NCBI GenBank assembly: GCA_902633595.1
Contig: CACPGV010000003.1
Location: 1 to 52,695, forward strand
Origin: an uncultured Pelagibacteraceae bacterium
Lineage (GTDB): Bacteria; Pseudomonadota; Alphaproteobacteria; Pelagibacterales; Pelagibacteraceae
Length of the DNA stretch: 52,695 bases
Direction: 5' to 3'
A program made the position numbers and the translations under genes. The notes beneath the pieces were generated by a model that ran no database searches, was not told the origin of the DNA, and was given only the letters and a program-made list of their open reading frames with translations. Below, piece by piece: positions 39,238-47,684 of this stretch. The stretch's first letter is position 1, and every line of letters starts with the position of its first letter.

Positions 39238-39271
39238 TTAGAGCGGGTTTAATCACCCGCTCTAATTTTTT
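39238..39271 (+). terminator. Hairpin plus T-run between TRAP dctP and dctQ
   Basis: TTAGAGCGGGT-ttaatc-ACCCGCTCTAA-TTTTTT. Confidence 0.88.
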
Positions 39272-39291
39272 AAGACAAATAAAAAAAAAAT

Positions 39292-39909
39292 ATGAGCGAC
39301 GAACCCTCTAAGACAGATATTACAGACGAAATGATTGCCGAAAGGCGAGGAGACACTGGCAAAATGCCAGCAGATATGCCTGAATGGATGGCAAATACAA
39401 TTACTTCGATTGATAAGTTTAGCAAGAAAATAGGAAATATAGTTTGCTGGATTTTAATGCCTTTAATTTTTGCAATGACCTACGAGGTTATTATGAGAAA
39501 GTTTTTTTTAGCTCCAACTATTTGGGCTTATGATATAAGTCGTTTTTTATACGGGGCTCTTTTTATGTTAGGAGCAGGTTACGCTCTCTCCAAAGGGGTT
39601 CACATTAGAGCAGATTTTTTATACAGAAATTTTAAAACTAAAAATCAAGGACTTGTAGATTTTTGGTTATATATTTTATTTTATTTTCCAGGATTAACAG
39701 TTTTTCTTTATATGACAATTGGCTATGTGGGAGAGTCAATACAAAGAGGAGAGAGGGGAATGGATACGACTTGGATGCCATATATGTGGCCTATAAAGTC
39801 ATGTTTATTGATAGGAATAATATTTCTTTTAATTCAAGGTGTCTCAGAATTACTAAAAAGCTATTGGGCTTATAAAAAAGGTGAGTGGCCTGGAAAAGAA
39901 AAAAAATGA
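39292..39909 (+). CDS. TRAP transporter small permease (DctQ)
   Basis: IMRKFFLAPTIWAYDISRFLYGALFMLGAGYALSKGVHIRADFLY. Confidence 0.92.
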   Translation: MSDEPSKTDITDEMIAERRGDTGKMPADMPEWMANTITSIDKFSKKIGNIVCWILMPLIFAMTYEVIMRKFFLAPTIWAYDISRFLYGALFMLGAGYALSKGVHIRADFLYRNFKTKNQGLVDFWLYILFYFPGLTVFLYMTIGYVGESIQRGERGMDTTWMPYMWPIKSCLLIGIIFLLIQGVSELLKSYWAYKKGEWPGKEKK

Positions 39910-41240
39910 TAGCAGAATTAATTGATCCAGCGGTATTAGGTTTCATTTTAGTTGGAGTAATGCTTTTTGCTATCTTCATTGGATTTCCAATCTCTTTTAC
40001 TTTAATTTTTTTAGGTTTTGTATTTGGATATCTCGGATTTGGTAAATTAGTTTTTTATTTAATGACCCTACAATTTTCAATGGTCATGACCGAACAAACC
40101 CTCGCCGCTGTACCACTCTTCGTCTTTATGGGAATTATGATGGAGCAAGCAGGTTTGATGGAAAGGTTGTTCTCAGCATTCCAACTTATGTTAGCTAGAG
40201 TTAGAGGGTCACTTTATTACGCTGTCTTATTTGTTTCTGTAATTTTTGCTGCGGCGACAGGTATAGTTGGAGCTTCAGTAACAATTTTAGGAATCATGGC
40301 CGCTAAATCAATGAATAGATCTAATTATAATGTTCAGCTTGCTGCAGGAACGATTACGGCAGGTGGTACTTTAGGAATTTTAATTCCACCGAGCATCATG
40401 CTTGTTGTGATGGGACCAATTATGGAGATTCCTGTAATAGATTTATTTGCAGCTGCAATATTACCTGGAATACTTTTAGCTTCATTGTTTGCTGCATACA
40501 CAACAATTAGATGTATTTTGGATCCAAAATTAGGTCCACCATTACCAGTAGAGATGAGACCAACTAGTATGAAAAAAGTTTGGATAGAATTTTTATTAGG
40601 ACTTGTTCCGCCAGCAGCATTAGTTTTCGCAGCGCTTGGAAGTATATTATTAGGTTTTGCAACACCTACAGAGGCTGCAGGCTGCGGAGCGATGGGCGCG
40701 CTTTTATTATCACTCGCCTATAAAAAATTAACTCTTCCTAAATTACAAGAGGCTCTTGTTAAAACTTTAGAAATAACAGCTTTAATAATGGTTTTAGTAG
40801 CTGCATCAAACTTCTTCGGAGCTGTGTTTGCTAGATTGGGTACACCAACTCTATTAACTGAGTTTTTACTTGGTCTTGAGATGAATAGGTACTTAATTTT
40901 AGCAATGATTATGGTGATGATTTTCTTACTTGGTTGGCCTTTGGAATGGGTACCTATAGTGATGATTATTATTCCGATTATATTACCATTGGTTGAAGCT
41001 CTGGGTTTTAACCTAACTTGGTTTGCTATTCTTGTAGCCGTAAATCTTCAGACATGTTGGCTCTCGCCGCCCGTCGCTTTATCGGCTTATTTTTTAAAAG
41101 GCGTCGTACCTGAGTGGGATTTAAAAGATATATATCTTGGAATGATGCAATTTATGGTTTTACAATTAATTGGATTAATATTAATAGTTATATTTCCACA
41201 AATTGCATTGTGGTTACCAACACTTTTATATGGCAATTAG
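39906..41240 (+). CDS. TRAP transporter large permease (DctM)
   Basis: PLFVFMGIMMEQAGL; GTLGILIPPSIMLVVMG; SPPVALSAYFLKG. Confidence 0.95.
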   Translation: MIAELIDPAVLGFILVGVMLFAIFIGFPISFTLIFLGFVFGYLGFGKLVFYLMTLQFSMVMTEQTLAAVPLFVFMGIMMEQAGLMERLFSAFQLMLARVRGSLYYAVLFVSVIFAAATGIVGASVTILGIMAAKSMNRSNYNVQLAAGTITAGGTLGILIPPSIMLVVMGPIMEIPVIDLFAAAILPGILLASLFAAYTTIRCILDPKLGPPLPVEMRPTSMKKVWIEFLLGLVPPAALVFAALGSILLGFATPTEAAGCGAMGALLLSLAYKKLTLPKLQEALVKTLEITALIMVLVAASNFFGAVFARLGTPTLLTEFLLGLEMNRYLILAMIMVMIFLLGWPLEWVPIVMIIIPIILPLVEALGFNLTWFAILVAVNLQTCWLSPPVALSAYFLKGVVPEWDLKDIYLGMMQFMVLQLIGLILIVIFPQIALWLPTLLYGN

Positions 41241-42516
41241 ATATTTAAAAAAAGCACCTAAAACAGCGTCAACGGATGATGCAAAAACTCGTGAAATCGT
41301 TCAAACACTTTTAAAAGATTTAGAAACATCTAAGGAGACTGGCTGTAAAGAACTAACAAAGAAATTTGATAAGTATGAAGGAGATATAATTGTCTCTAAA
41401 GAAAGAATTGAGGAAATAAATAAATCTATAGATCAAAAAACTAAAGACGATGTAAAATTTGCTCATGATAGAGTAAGAAAATTTGCGGAAGCCCAATTAA
41501 AAAATTACGGTAATGATTTTGAAATAGAATTATCCAAAGGTTTATATGCGGGACAAAAACTTGTGCCAGTTAATACTGCAGGTTGTTATATTCCGGGAGG
41601 AAGATTTGCTCATATTGCTTCAGCTGTTATGAGTGTTACAACGGCGAAAGTAGCTGGTGTTAAGAACATTATTGCTTGTAGCCCTCCAAAACCAAATCTT
41701 GGAGCTCATCCTACTATAATATATACCGCTAATTTATGTGGAGCAGATGTAATTATGAATTTAGGTGGTATTCCAGCTATTGCTGCAATGACTTATGGAT
41801 TGTTTAAAAATGCTCCAGCTGACATGTTAGTCGGTCCTGGTAATCAATTTGTAGCGGAGGCTAAGAGAATTTTATTTGGAAGAGTAGGAATTGATTTATT
41901 TGCTGGACCAACAGAGATAGCAATAATAGCCGATGAAAATGCAGATCCTGAAATTGTTGCAGTTGACTTAGTTGGGCAAGCAGAGCATGGTTACAATTCA
42001 CCAGCTTGGCTTTACACAACAAGCAAAGATCTAGCAGACAAAGTGATAAAAAGAGTTCCAGAATTAATTAAAGAACTTCCTGAATTACCAAGGAAAAGCG
42101 CCGAAGCTGCATGGAAAGATTACGGAGAAGTCATCCTATGTGACTCTGATGAAGAAATGGTCCAGATAAGTGATGAATACGCTCCAGAACACTTAGAAGT
42201 TCAAACAAAAAATTTAGATTGGTTTCATAAAAAACTTAAAAATTATGGATCATTATTTATTGGCGAAGAAACAACGGTAGCCTACGGCGATAAGTGTTCT
42301 GGTACAAACCATATTCTTCCAACAAAAGGTGCGGGAAAATATACTGGTGGATTATTTGTAGGAAAATTCATTAAAACTTTAAGTTTTCAAAGAATGACAA
42401 AAGAGTCCACTAAACTTGTTGGAGCAGCAGCTGCAAGACTTTCAAGATATGAAGGGATGGAAGCACATGCAAGAACAGGTGATGCAAGATTAAGAAAATA
42501 CGGATTTTCAAATTAA
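41230..42516 (+). CDS. hpsN: Histidinol dehydrogenase-family protein, probable sulfopropanediol 3-dehydrogenase
   Basis: HisD fold (NTAGCYIPGG, VGPGNQFVAEAKR, GPTEIAIIADE, APEHLEVQ) with GQAEHGYNSPAWL; in a TRAP/dehydrogenase operon, not a his operon. Confidence 0.75.
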   Translation: MAIRYLKKAPKTASTDDAKTREIVQTLLKDLETSKETGCKELTKKFDKYEGDIIVSKERIEEINKSIDQKTKDDVKFAHDRVRKFAEAQLKNYGNDFEIELSKGLYAGQKLVPVNTAGCYIPGGRFAHIASAVMSVTTAKVAGVKNIIACSPPKPNLGAHPTIIYTANLCGADVIMNLGGIPAIAAMTYGLFKNAPADMLVGPGNQFVAEAKRILFGRVGIDLFAGPTEIAIIADENADPEIVAVDLVGQAEHGYNSPAWLYTTSKDLADKVIKRVPELIKELPELPRKSAEAAWKDYGEVILCDSDEEMVQISDEYAPEHLEVQTKNLDWFHKKLKNYGSLFIGEETTVAYGDKCSGTNHILPTKGAGKYTGGLFVGKFIKTLSFQRMTKESTKLVGAAAARLSRYEGMEAHARTGDARLRKYGFSN

Positions 42517-43520
42517 TGCATGCACTAGTCTATACTGGCACAGAAAAAATAGAATACAGAGAAGAAAAAGATCCAATTGTTAAACCAGGAGAAACATTAA
42601 TTAAAGTACAAGCTTCAGGCATATGTGGTTCAGATATGCATGCATATCATGGAAAAGATGAAAGAAGAATTCCGCCATTAATACTAGGTCATGAATTTAG
42701 TGGTACTAGTCTAGACGGTAAATTTAAGAATAAACAAGTTGTTGTAAATCCACTTATTAGTTGTGAAAACTGTGCTTATTGTCAAAATAAAAGAGAACAC
42801 CTGTGTCCTGAAAGAACAATGATAGGTATGAGCACACCAATGAAAAGAGATGGTGGATTAGCAGAATTAGTATCTGTGCCAGAAAAAAATATTTATGAGA
42901 CCCCAAATGATTTAAGTATTAAAGAGGCAGCTTTAGCAGAGCCTGCCGCAGTTGCTTTACATGCAGTTTTATTAGCAGAACAAAATTTAAAAAAACCTCT
43001 ATCTGAAAGTAAGATTTTAATTCAAGGAGCAGGAGCCATAGGATTGTTATGTGGATTGGTTTTAAATAAGGAAAAAAATTCCACAAATATAATTATGTCT
43101 GATCCTAATAAAAAAAGATTAGATGAATGTGCCAAGTATTTAAAAGCAGACTTTGTTTCACCAGACAACAAATCAATTAAAGAAAATAATTTTGATCTAA
43201 TATTAGAGTCCGTTGGTCTAGAAGTTACTCGTCACCAAGCTATTAAATCAATTGCTCCTGGAGGCACTATTTTACACATAGGATTAACACAGCCTTCTGG
43301 ATCTTTTGATTTCAAGAAACTGACAATTCAAGAAGTGACGTTAGTTGGAACTTACTGTTATACAAATAAAGATTTTGAACAAACTTTAAAAATTCTTAAT
43401 GAGAAAAAATTAGGTGATTTGGGCTGGATAGAGTACCGAGATTTAAAAAAAGGATCTGAAGCTTTTAATGAAATACATAACGGCACTTGTGTAGCTCCTA
43501 AAATCATTCTTATTCCTTAG
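42516..43520 (+). CDS. Zn-dependent alcohol dehydrogenase (MDR), HpsP-like candidate
   Basis: GICGSDMHAYHGKDERRIPPLILGHEFSG; CENCAYCQNKREHLC structural Zn; QGAGAIGLLCG. Confidence 0.85.
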   Translation: MHALVYTGTEKIEYREEKDPIVKPGETLIKVQASGICGSDMHAYHGKDERRIPPLILGHEFSGTSLDGKFKNKQVVVNPLISCENCAYCQNKREHLCPERTMIGMSTPMKRDGGLAELVSVPEKNIYETPNDLSIKEAALAEPAAVALHAVLLAEQNLKKPLSESKILIQGAGAIGLLCGLVLNKEKNSTNIIMSDPNKKRLDECAKYLKADFVSPDNKSIKENNFDLILESVGLEVTRHQAIKSIAPGGTILHIGLTQPSGSFDFKKLTIQEVTLVGTYCYTNKDFEQTLKILNEKKLGDLGWIEYRDLKKGSEAFNEIHNGTCVAPKIILIP

Positions 43521-43623
43521 TTCTACTCACAGTTGTGAAACAAAATGCATAACTGAAATAAAAAATTAACAAAGCTATGTTTAAACACTTTTAGTTATCA
43601 TTTTAATTTTTGGGGAAATAAAT

Positions 43624-44004
43624 ATGAAAAAAATTTTTACGATTTTTCTTTTAACATTTTTTACATCTGCTTATGCAGGCGGCCACATTACAAAAGCACA
43701 AAAAGAGCAAACTATTCAATGCTTAGGTCATTATAGTGCTACAGCTGTTTTACCTGCTGATAGTATAGAAGTAGAAAATTTAGAGATGGCGTTAGCTTCA
43801 GTGAAAGTAATTCGAGAATATCTTAAAAAAGAAAAAGTTAAAGAAGATGAAATGAACACTGGTATGAATAAATACGTAGATAAAGTTTATGGAAAACCTT
43901 TCGATAAAGGTATGAACGATAAATGTAATGTATTTATATATAAACAGATACCTGGCTCAAAAGAGGAAATAGAAAAATTATCAAGAACTATTTACGCAGG
44001 ATAA
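43624..44004 (+). CDS. Secreted small protein A (tandem paralogue)
   Basis: Signal peptide MKKIFTIFLLTFFTSAYA; two Cys in mature part. Confidence 0.65.
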   Translation: MKKIFTIFLLTFFTSAYAGGHITKAQKEQTIQCLGHYSATAVLPADSIEVENLEMALASVKVIREYLKKEKVKEDEMNTGMNKYVDKVYGKPFDKGMNDKCNVFIYKQIPGSKEEIEKLSRTIYAG

Positions 44005-44007
44005 AAA

Positions 44008-44385
44008 ATGAAAAAAACTTTTATAATTTTATCTTTAATATTTTTTACATCTGCTAATGCAGCAGGACATATGAGTTCAAAAGACAAGGAAGCAACACTT
44101 GCATGTACGGGTCTTTATTATGCCAATAGCATGATACCACAGGGTACTTTAAAACTAGATAAAATTGTTCATTCAATCGCGTCAAAAAAATTTTTAACTT
44201 CATACTTAATAAAAGAAGGACTTAAAGAAGATGCAATTAATTCGAAACTAAATGGATTTGTTGATGAGCTATATGGCAAACCTTATGATGATAAAAAAAC
44301 ATCTAATTGCGATAAATTTATCTATAAATTAATTCCAGAATCTAAAGCAGAAATAGAAAAACTTGTAAAATCAGGCATTTATTAA
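44008..44385 (+). CDS. Secreted small protein B (tandem paralogue)
   Basis: Similar layout to upstream ORF: FFTSA.A signal peptide, VD.(V/L)YGKP(F/Y)D, C..FIYK.IP.S. Confidence 0.65.
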   Translation: MKKTFIILSLIFFTSANAAGHMSSKDKEATLACTGLYYANSMIPQGTLKLDKIVHSIASKKFLTSYLIKEGLKEDAINSKLNGFVDELYGKPYDDKKTSNCDKFIYKLIPESKAEIEKLVKSGIY

Positions 44386-44386
44386 A

Positions 44387-44674
44387 ATGAATGGATACAT
44401 AATAGCTAATATAGATGTTAAAAATATAGAAGCTTACAAAGAATACGTTGAAAAAGTTTCCCCTATTGTAAAAAAATTTGGTGGAGAATATTTAATAAGA
44501 GCAGGAGAGTACAAGGTAATAGAAGGAAAGTGGAAACATCCAAGAACAGTAGTGATTAAATTTCCTTCATATGAAAAAGCTTTAGAGTGGTATAACTCTG
44601 AAGAATATAAACCGGTTAAACCAATAAGGTTAACCAACTCAGACGCTAATGCAATAATAATTAAAGGAGTATAA
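44387..44674 (+). CDS. DUF1330 family protein
   Basis: MNGYIIANIDVKNIEAYKEYVEKVSPIVKKFGGEYLIRAGE...FPSYEKALEWYNSEEYKPVKPIR. Confidence 0.88.
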   Translation: MNGYIIANIDVKNIEAYKEYVEKVSPIVKKFGGEYLIRAGEYKVIEGKWKHPRTVVIKFPSYEKALEWYNSEEYKPVKPIRLTNSDANAIIIKGV

Positions 44675-44675
44675 T

Positions 44676-45092
44676 ATGATAGATAAATTTGGAAACGCGT
44701 TTTATTTAATAATTTACTTAGCCCATTTCATAATAGTCGGTAGTTACGCCTATCAATTAGTATTTGATACTAAAAAATTTCTTAAAGGTAGAGGAGTAGA
44801 TAAAACGGCAACTCTAATAACTAGATTCGCAGGTTCATTTATGATCGCTACTGTTTTGATGGCAATTTATATTGCTTTTATTAGATCAGGCGGCGTAGAG
44901 GCCACTTGGGCGTTCTTCAACTTAGTTTTCATAATGAATGTTTCTATTTTATTTACAAATTTTTATACATTGAAAATTGATAAGACAGGTCTAACTAAAA
45001 AAACTAGAAACGATGGAATATATGCTCCAATTGTTCTTGTTATTATCAGCGCTATTCTTTGTTATGGTTTGGCAGATAAAATTTATGTTTAA
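44676..45092 (+). CDS. Hypothetical four-TM membrane protein
   Basis: Hydrophobic segments; colinear in the small-protein cluster. Confidence 0.6.
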   Translation: MIDKFGNAFYLIIYLAHFIIVGSYAYQLVFDTKKFLKGRGVDKTATLITRFAGSFMIATVLMAIYIAFIRSGGVEATWAFFNLVFIMNVSILFTNFYTLKIDKTGLTKKTRNDGIYAPIVLVIISAILCYGLADKIYV

Positions 45093-45100
45093 GGAGATAT

Positions 45101-45394
45101 ATGACAAAGTTTATGAATATTGTTAGATGCAAGGTGAAATCATCAAACAGAGAAGAGTATTTAAAAAAAATAGATGAGATGCCAAAGTTCGATGGGCAGA
45201 CTTCAGCTAAGTATGTTGAGACAAAGCCCAACGAATTTTTTATGATAGGTGAATGGAATTCTGAAGATGATATTGCTAAAGCAAGACCAAAAATGATTGA
45301 ATTTTTGGATACTTTAAGGCACACTTTAGAAGAATTGTCGCCAGATTTAGGAGTAACAGATCCTCACTCTGGAACAGTTGTAATCGAGAAATAA
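45101..45394 (+). CDS. Small dimeric alpha/beta-barrel-like (ABM-like) protein
   Basis: FMNIVRCKVKSSNREEYLKKI...FFMIGEWNSEDDIAKARPKMIEFLDTLR; good SD aaggagatat. Confidence 0.5.
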   Translation: MTKFMNIVRCKVKSSNREEYLKKIDEMPKFDGQTSAKYVETKPNEFFMIGEWNSEDDIAKARPKMIEFLDTLRHTLEELSPDLGVTDPHSGTVVIEK

Positions 45395-45409
45395 GAAAGG
45401 AGAAATAAT

Positions 45410-45730
45410 ATGGCAAAGATGTACATTATGGGAAATTATACCGAGAAAGCCTTTCAAGGTTTTTTAAAAGATCCGAATAGTGACAGAAAAGCGGTAGTTG
45501 AAAAACTCGTTCAAGGTGTGGGTGGAAAATTGCACACTATGGATATTGTAAGAGGATCATACGATTTTTGTGTAGTTGCAGATCTTCCTAGTTTTGATGA
45601 TTTTGCTGCTGTTAAATTAGTAGTAGAGTCGACCGGGGCTGTGAAAAACTTATCAGCACTTGAAGCTATAGATTTTAATAAGGCTACTACAAAAGCTTCA
45701 AAAATGTCTTATAAGGCTCCGGGTCAATAA
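45410..45730 (+). CDS. GYD domain protein (copy 1)
   Basis: MYIMGNYTEKAFQGFLKDPNSDRKAVVEKLVQGVGGKLHTMDIVRGSYDFCVVAD; SD agaaaggag. Confidence 0.82.
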   Translation: MAKMYIMGNYTEKAFQGFLKDPNSDRKAVVEKLVQGVGGKLHTMDIVRGSYDFCVVADLPSFDDFAAVKLVVESTGAVKNLSALEAIDFNKATTKASKMSYKAPGQ

Positions 45731-45746
45731 AAAAAAGGAGGTAACA

Positions 45747-46070
45747 ATGGCAAAATTTTACACACTTGGATGTTATACAGCTAAAGGTCTTGGAGGATTT
45801 GTAAGCAATCCCTCTACAGACAGAAAAGCCGCTACATCTGCACTAGCTGCTTCTGTGGGAGCTAAAGTAACTCAATACTCAGGCCTAAGAGGAAAATATG
45901 ATTTTATGGCAGTGATTGAAGGAACTTTTGAACAAGCTGCTGCAGCTGCTATGGTTGCTGTTTCTAGTGGCGCTGTCTCAGATTTTACAATTTTAGAAGA
46001 CGTAGATCTAAATGAGATAGCTAAAACTGCTCAGAAAATGGCTTCATCATACAAAGAACCAGGAAAATAA
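45747..46070 (+). CDS. GYD domain protein (copy 2)
   Basis: FYTLGCYTAKGLGGFVSNPSTDRKAATSALAASVGAKVTQYSGLRGKYDFMAVIEG; SD aaaggaggtaaca. Confidence 0.82.
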   Translation: MAKFYTLGCYTAKGLGGFVSNPSTDRKAATSALAASVGAKVTQYSGLRGKYDFMAVIEGTFEQAAAAAMVAVSSGAVSDFTILEDVDLNEIAKTAQKMASSYKEPGK

Positions 46071-46175
46071 TTATTTTTTGTAGCTAATACATTTTAAGGT
46101 ATCAGTAAATTTAATTTGATTTTTATATTTAGATTTAATTTCACTGATACCTTTATTCAAATCTTCTTTAGACAT
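46071..46175 (-). CDS. Short ORF (34 aa) coupled to methyltransferase, not in ORF track
   Basis: MSKEDLNKGISEIKSKYKNQIKFTDTLKCISYKK; start overlaps 3' end of upstream minus-strand gene by 8 nt. Confidence 0.35.
   Translation of the reverse strand: MSKEDLNKGISEIKSKYKNQIKFTDTLKCISYKK
46096..46153. repeat. Inverted repeat between convergent genes, possible bidirectional terminator
   Basis: AAGGTATCAGT (46096-46106) and ACTGATACCTT (46143-46153), imperfect inner extension. Confidence 0.6.
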
Positions 46176-46776
46176 ATTTAACAAGCAAGATATATCTAGA
46201 ACTAATCATTGATAAGTACCTCTTCTTAGCAATATTTACTTTAAAATTAAAATTACTTTCTGATATTTTTTTTAAGTTTTTCTTTATTATTTTAAAAAAT
46301 ATCTTATCTTTTTCTAGACTTTCATTAAGTTTTTTTCTCATTAGCTTAAAACAGGGGATTTTATTATTCTTAATTTTTAGAGAAAATATTAGTAATTGAC
46401 CTTTTGGATTTAATTTTTTTTTCGCTAGAATAAGCAAAGAATTTAGTTGTTTAATTGAAAAAAAATGAACAGATTGTTTAATTAAAATTAAATCGTAATT
46501 CTGTTTTTTCTTCAAATAAGGTATTGCATCAGATTTTATAAATTGAATATTTTTTCTTATTCCTTTATTTCTTACAATATCAATTCCTATAGCTTTATTT
46601 TTAAATTTATATTTTTTTTGAAGGAAACTAATTATATTTGCTCTACCACAACCTATATCTAAAATTTTTGTATTCCTATTGAGTTTAACTTTTTTATTAA
46701 GAAAAAAATTAAAAGCTGATATATACTTTTTTGAAGATAACCAGGTTTTGTTATCCCAGTTTCTTAATTTTTTCAT
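46168..46776 (-). CDS. Class I SAM-dependent methyltransferase
   Basis: TKILDIGCGRANIISFLQKKY motif I; YDLILIKQSVHFF. Confidence 0.85.
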   Translation of the reverse strand: MKKLRNWDNKTWLSSKKYISAFNFFLNKKVKLNRNTKILDIGCGRANIISFLQKKYKFKNKAIGIDIVRNKGIRKNIQFIKSDAIPYLKKKQNYDLILIKQSVHFFSIKQLNSLLILAKKKLNPKGQLLIFSLKIKNNKIPCFKLMRKKLNESLEKDKIFFKIIKKNLKKISESNFNFKVNIAKKRYLSMISSRYILLVKYV

Positions 46777-47684
46777 TAGAGAGCAACAATAGCAGCTGCG
46801 ATAGATGCCAATCTAGCGGGCGCGCTATCAGCTCGACTTGTTATTACCACTGGAACTTTACCACCAACAACAACACCTGCTGCACATGCACCCATAAAAT
46901 AAATCATCATTTTTACTAAACCATTACCGGCTTCAACGTTAGGAACCAATAAAATATCAGTTTTACCCGCTACCTCATTTTTAATACCTTTTATCTGAGC
47001 AGCTTTTTCTGAAACTGAATTATCAAAAGCCATAGGTCCAAATACATCTGCATCAATGTTTTCTTTCTTTGCCCTTTGCGTTAATTCTTTTGCTTCTAGT
47101 GAGCTAGGTACACTTTCTAGAACTTCTTCAGTTGCTGAAAGCACTGAAACCTTAGGTCTATTAATCCCGATTCTTTTTGCAAAGTCTACTGAGTTTTTAA
47201 GAATATGCATCTTTGTTTCTAATTTAGGCAAAACGTTTAAAGCACCATCTGTAATGATAAAAGGTTTGTCATTTTTATCTAATGTCATATGCCAAACATG
47301 GCTTAATCTTTTTTTACCTATTAAATTTAAATCTCTTTTAAGGACAGCTTTCATGAGTATATCTGTGTGAATATGACCTTTAACAATAATTTTTACTTTT
47401 CCTTCGCTTGCCATTCTAGCTGCTATGGGCGCAGTGTTATTTTCTATTGGTTCATGAATAATCTCGAAGTTTGAAATATCCCACTTTATATCTTTTGCTA
47501 TACCTTCAATTATTTTTTGGTCCCCAATAAATATTGGATCTATTAAACCTTCTTCCACAGCCTGTTTAGTAGACTCTATGGAAACTGCTTTACCAGCATT
47601 AACAATAACTACTTTAATAGGGCCTTTGGTTTTGGCCAATTTAATCAACTGCTCAGGACAAACTATTTCTTTATTTGATAGCAT
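46776..47684 (-). CDS. pta: Phosphate acetyl/butyryltransferase family protein (Pta-like)
   Basis: ENNTAPIAARMASEGKVKIIVKGHIHTDILMKAVL; LLVPNVEAGNGLVKMMIYFMGACAAGVVVGGKVPVVITSRAD. Confidence 0.87.
   Translation of the reverse strand: MLSNKEIVCPEQLIKLAKTKGPIKVVIVNAGKAVSIESTKQAVEEGLIDPIFIGDQKIIEGIAKDIKWDISNFEIIHEPIENNTAPIAARMASEGKVKIIVKGHIHTDILMKAVLKRDLNLIGKKRLSHVWHMTLDKNDKPFIITDGALNVLPKLETKMHILKNSVDFAKRIGINRPKVSVLSATEEVLESVPSSLEAKELTQRAKKENIDADVFGPMAFDNSVSEKAAQIKGIKNEVAGKTDILLVPNVEAGNGLVKMMIYFMGACAAGVVVGGKVPVVITSRADSAPARLASIAAAIVAL

Noticed and set aside
41230-42516. Annotation as biosynthetic histidinol dehydrogenase hisD
   Set aside because: Context is TRAP transporter plus Zn dehydrogenase with no his genes, and the active-site region GQAEHGYNSPAWL fits the HpsN-type better; still needs phylogeny
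47056-47370. 104-aa ORF antisense to pta
   Set aside because: Shadow ORF inside a conserved gene
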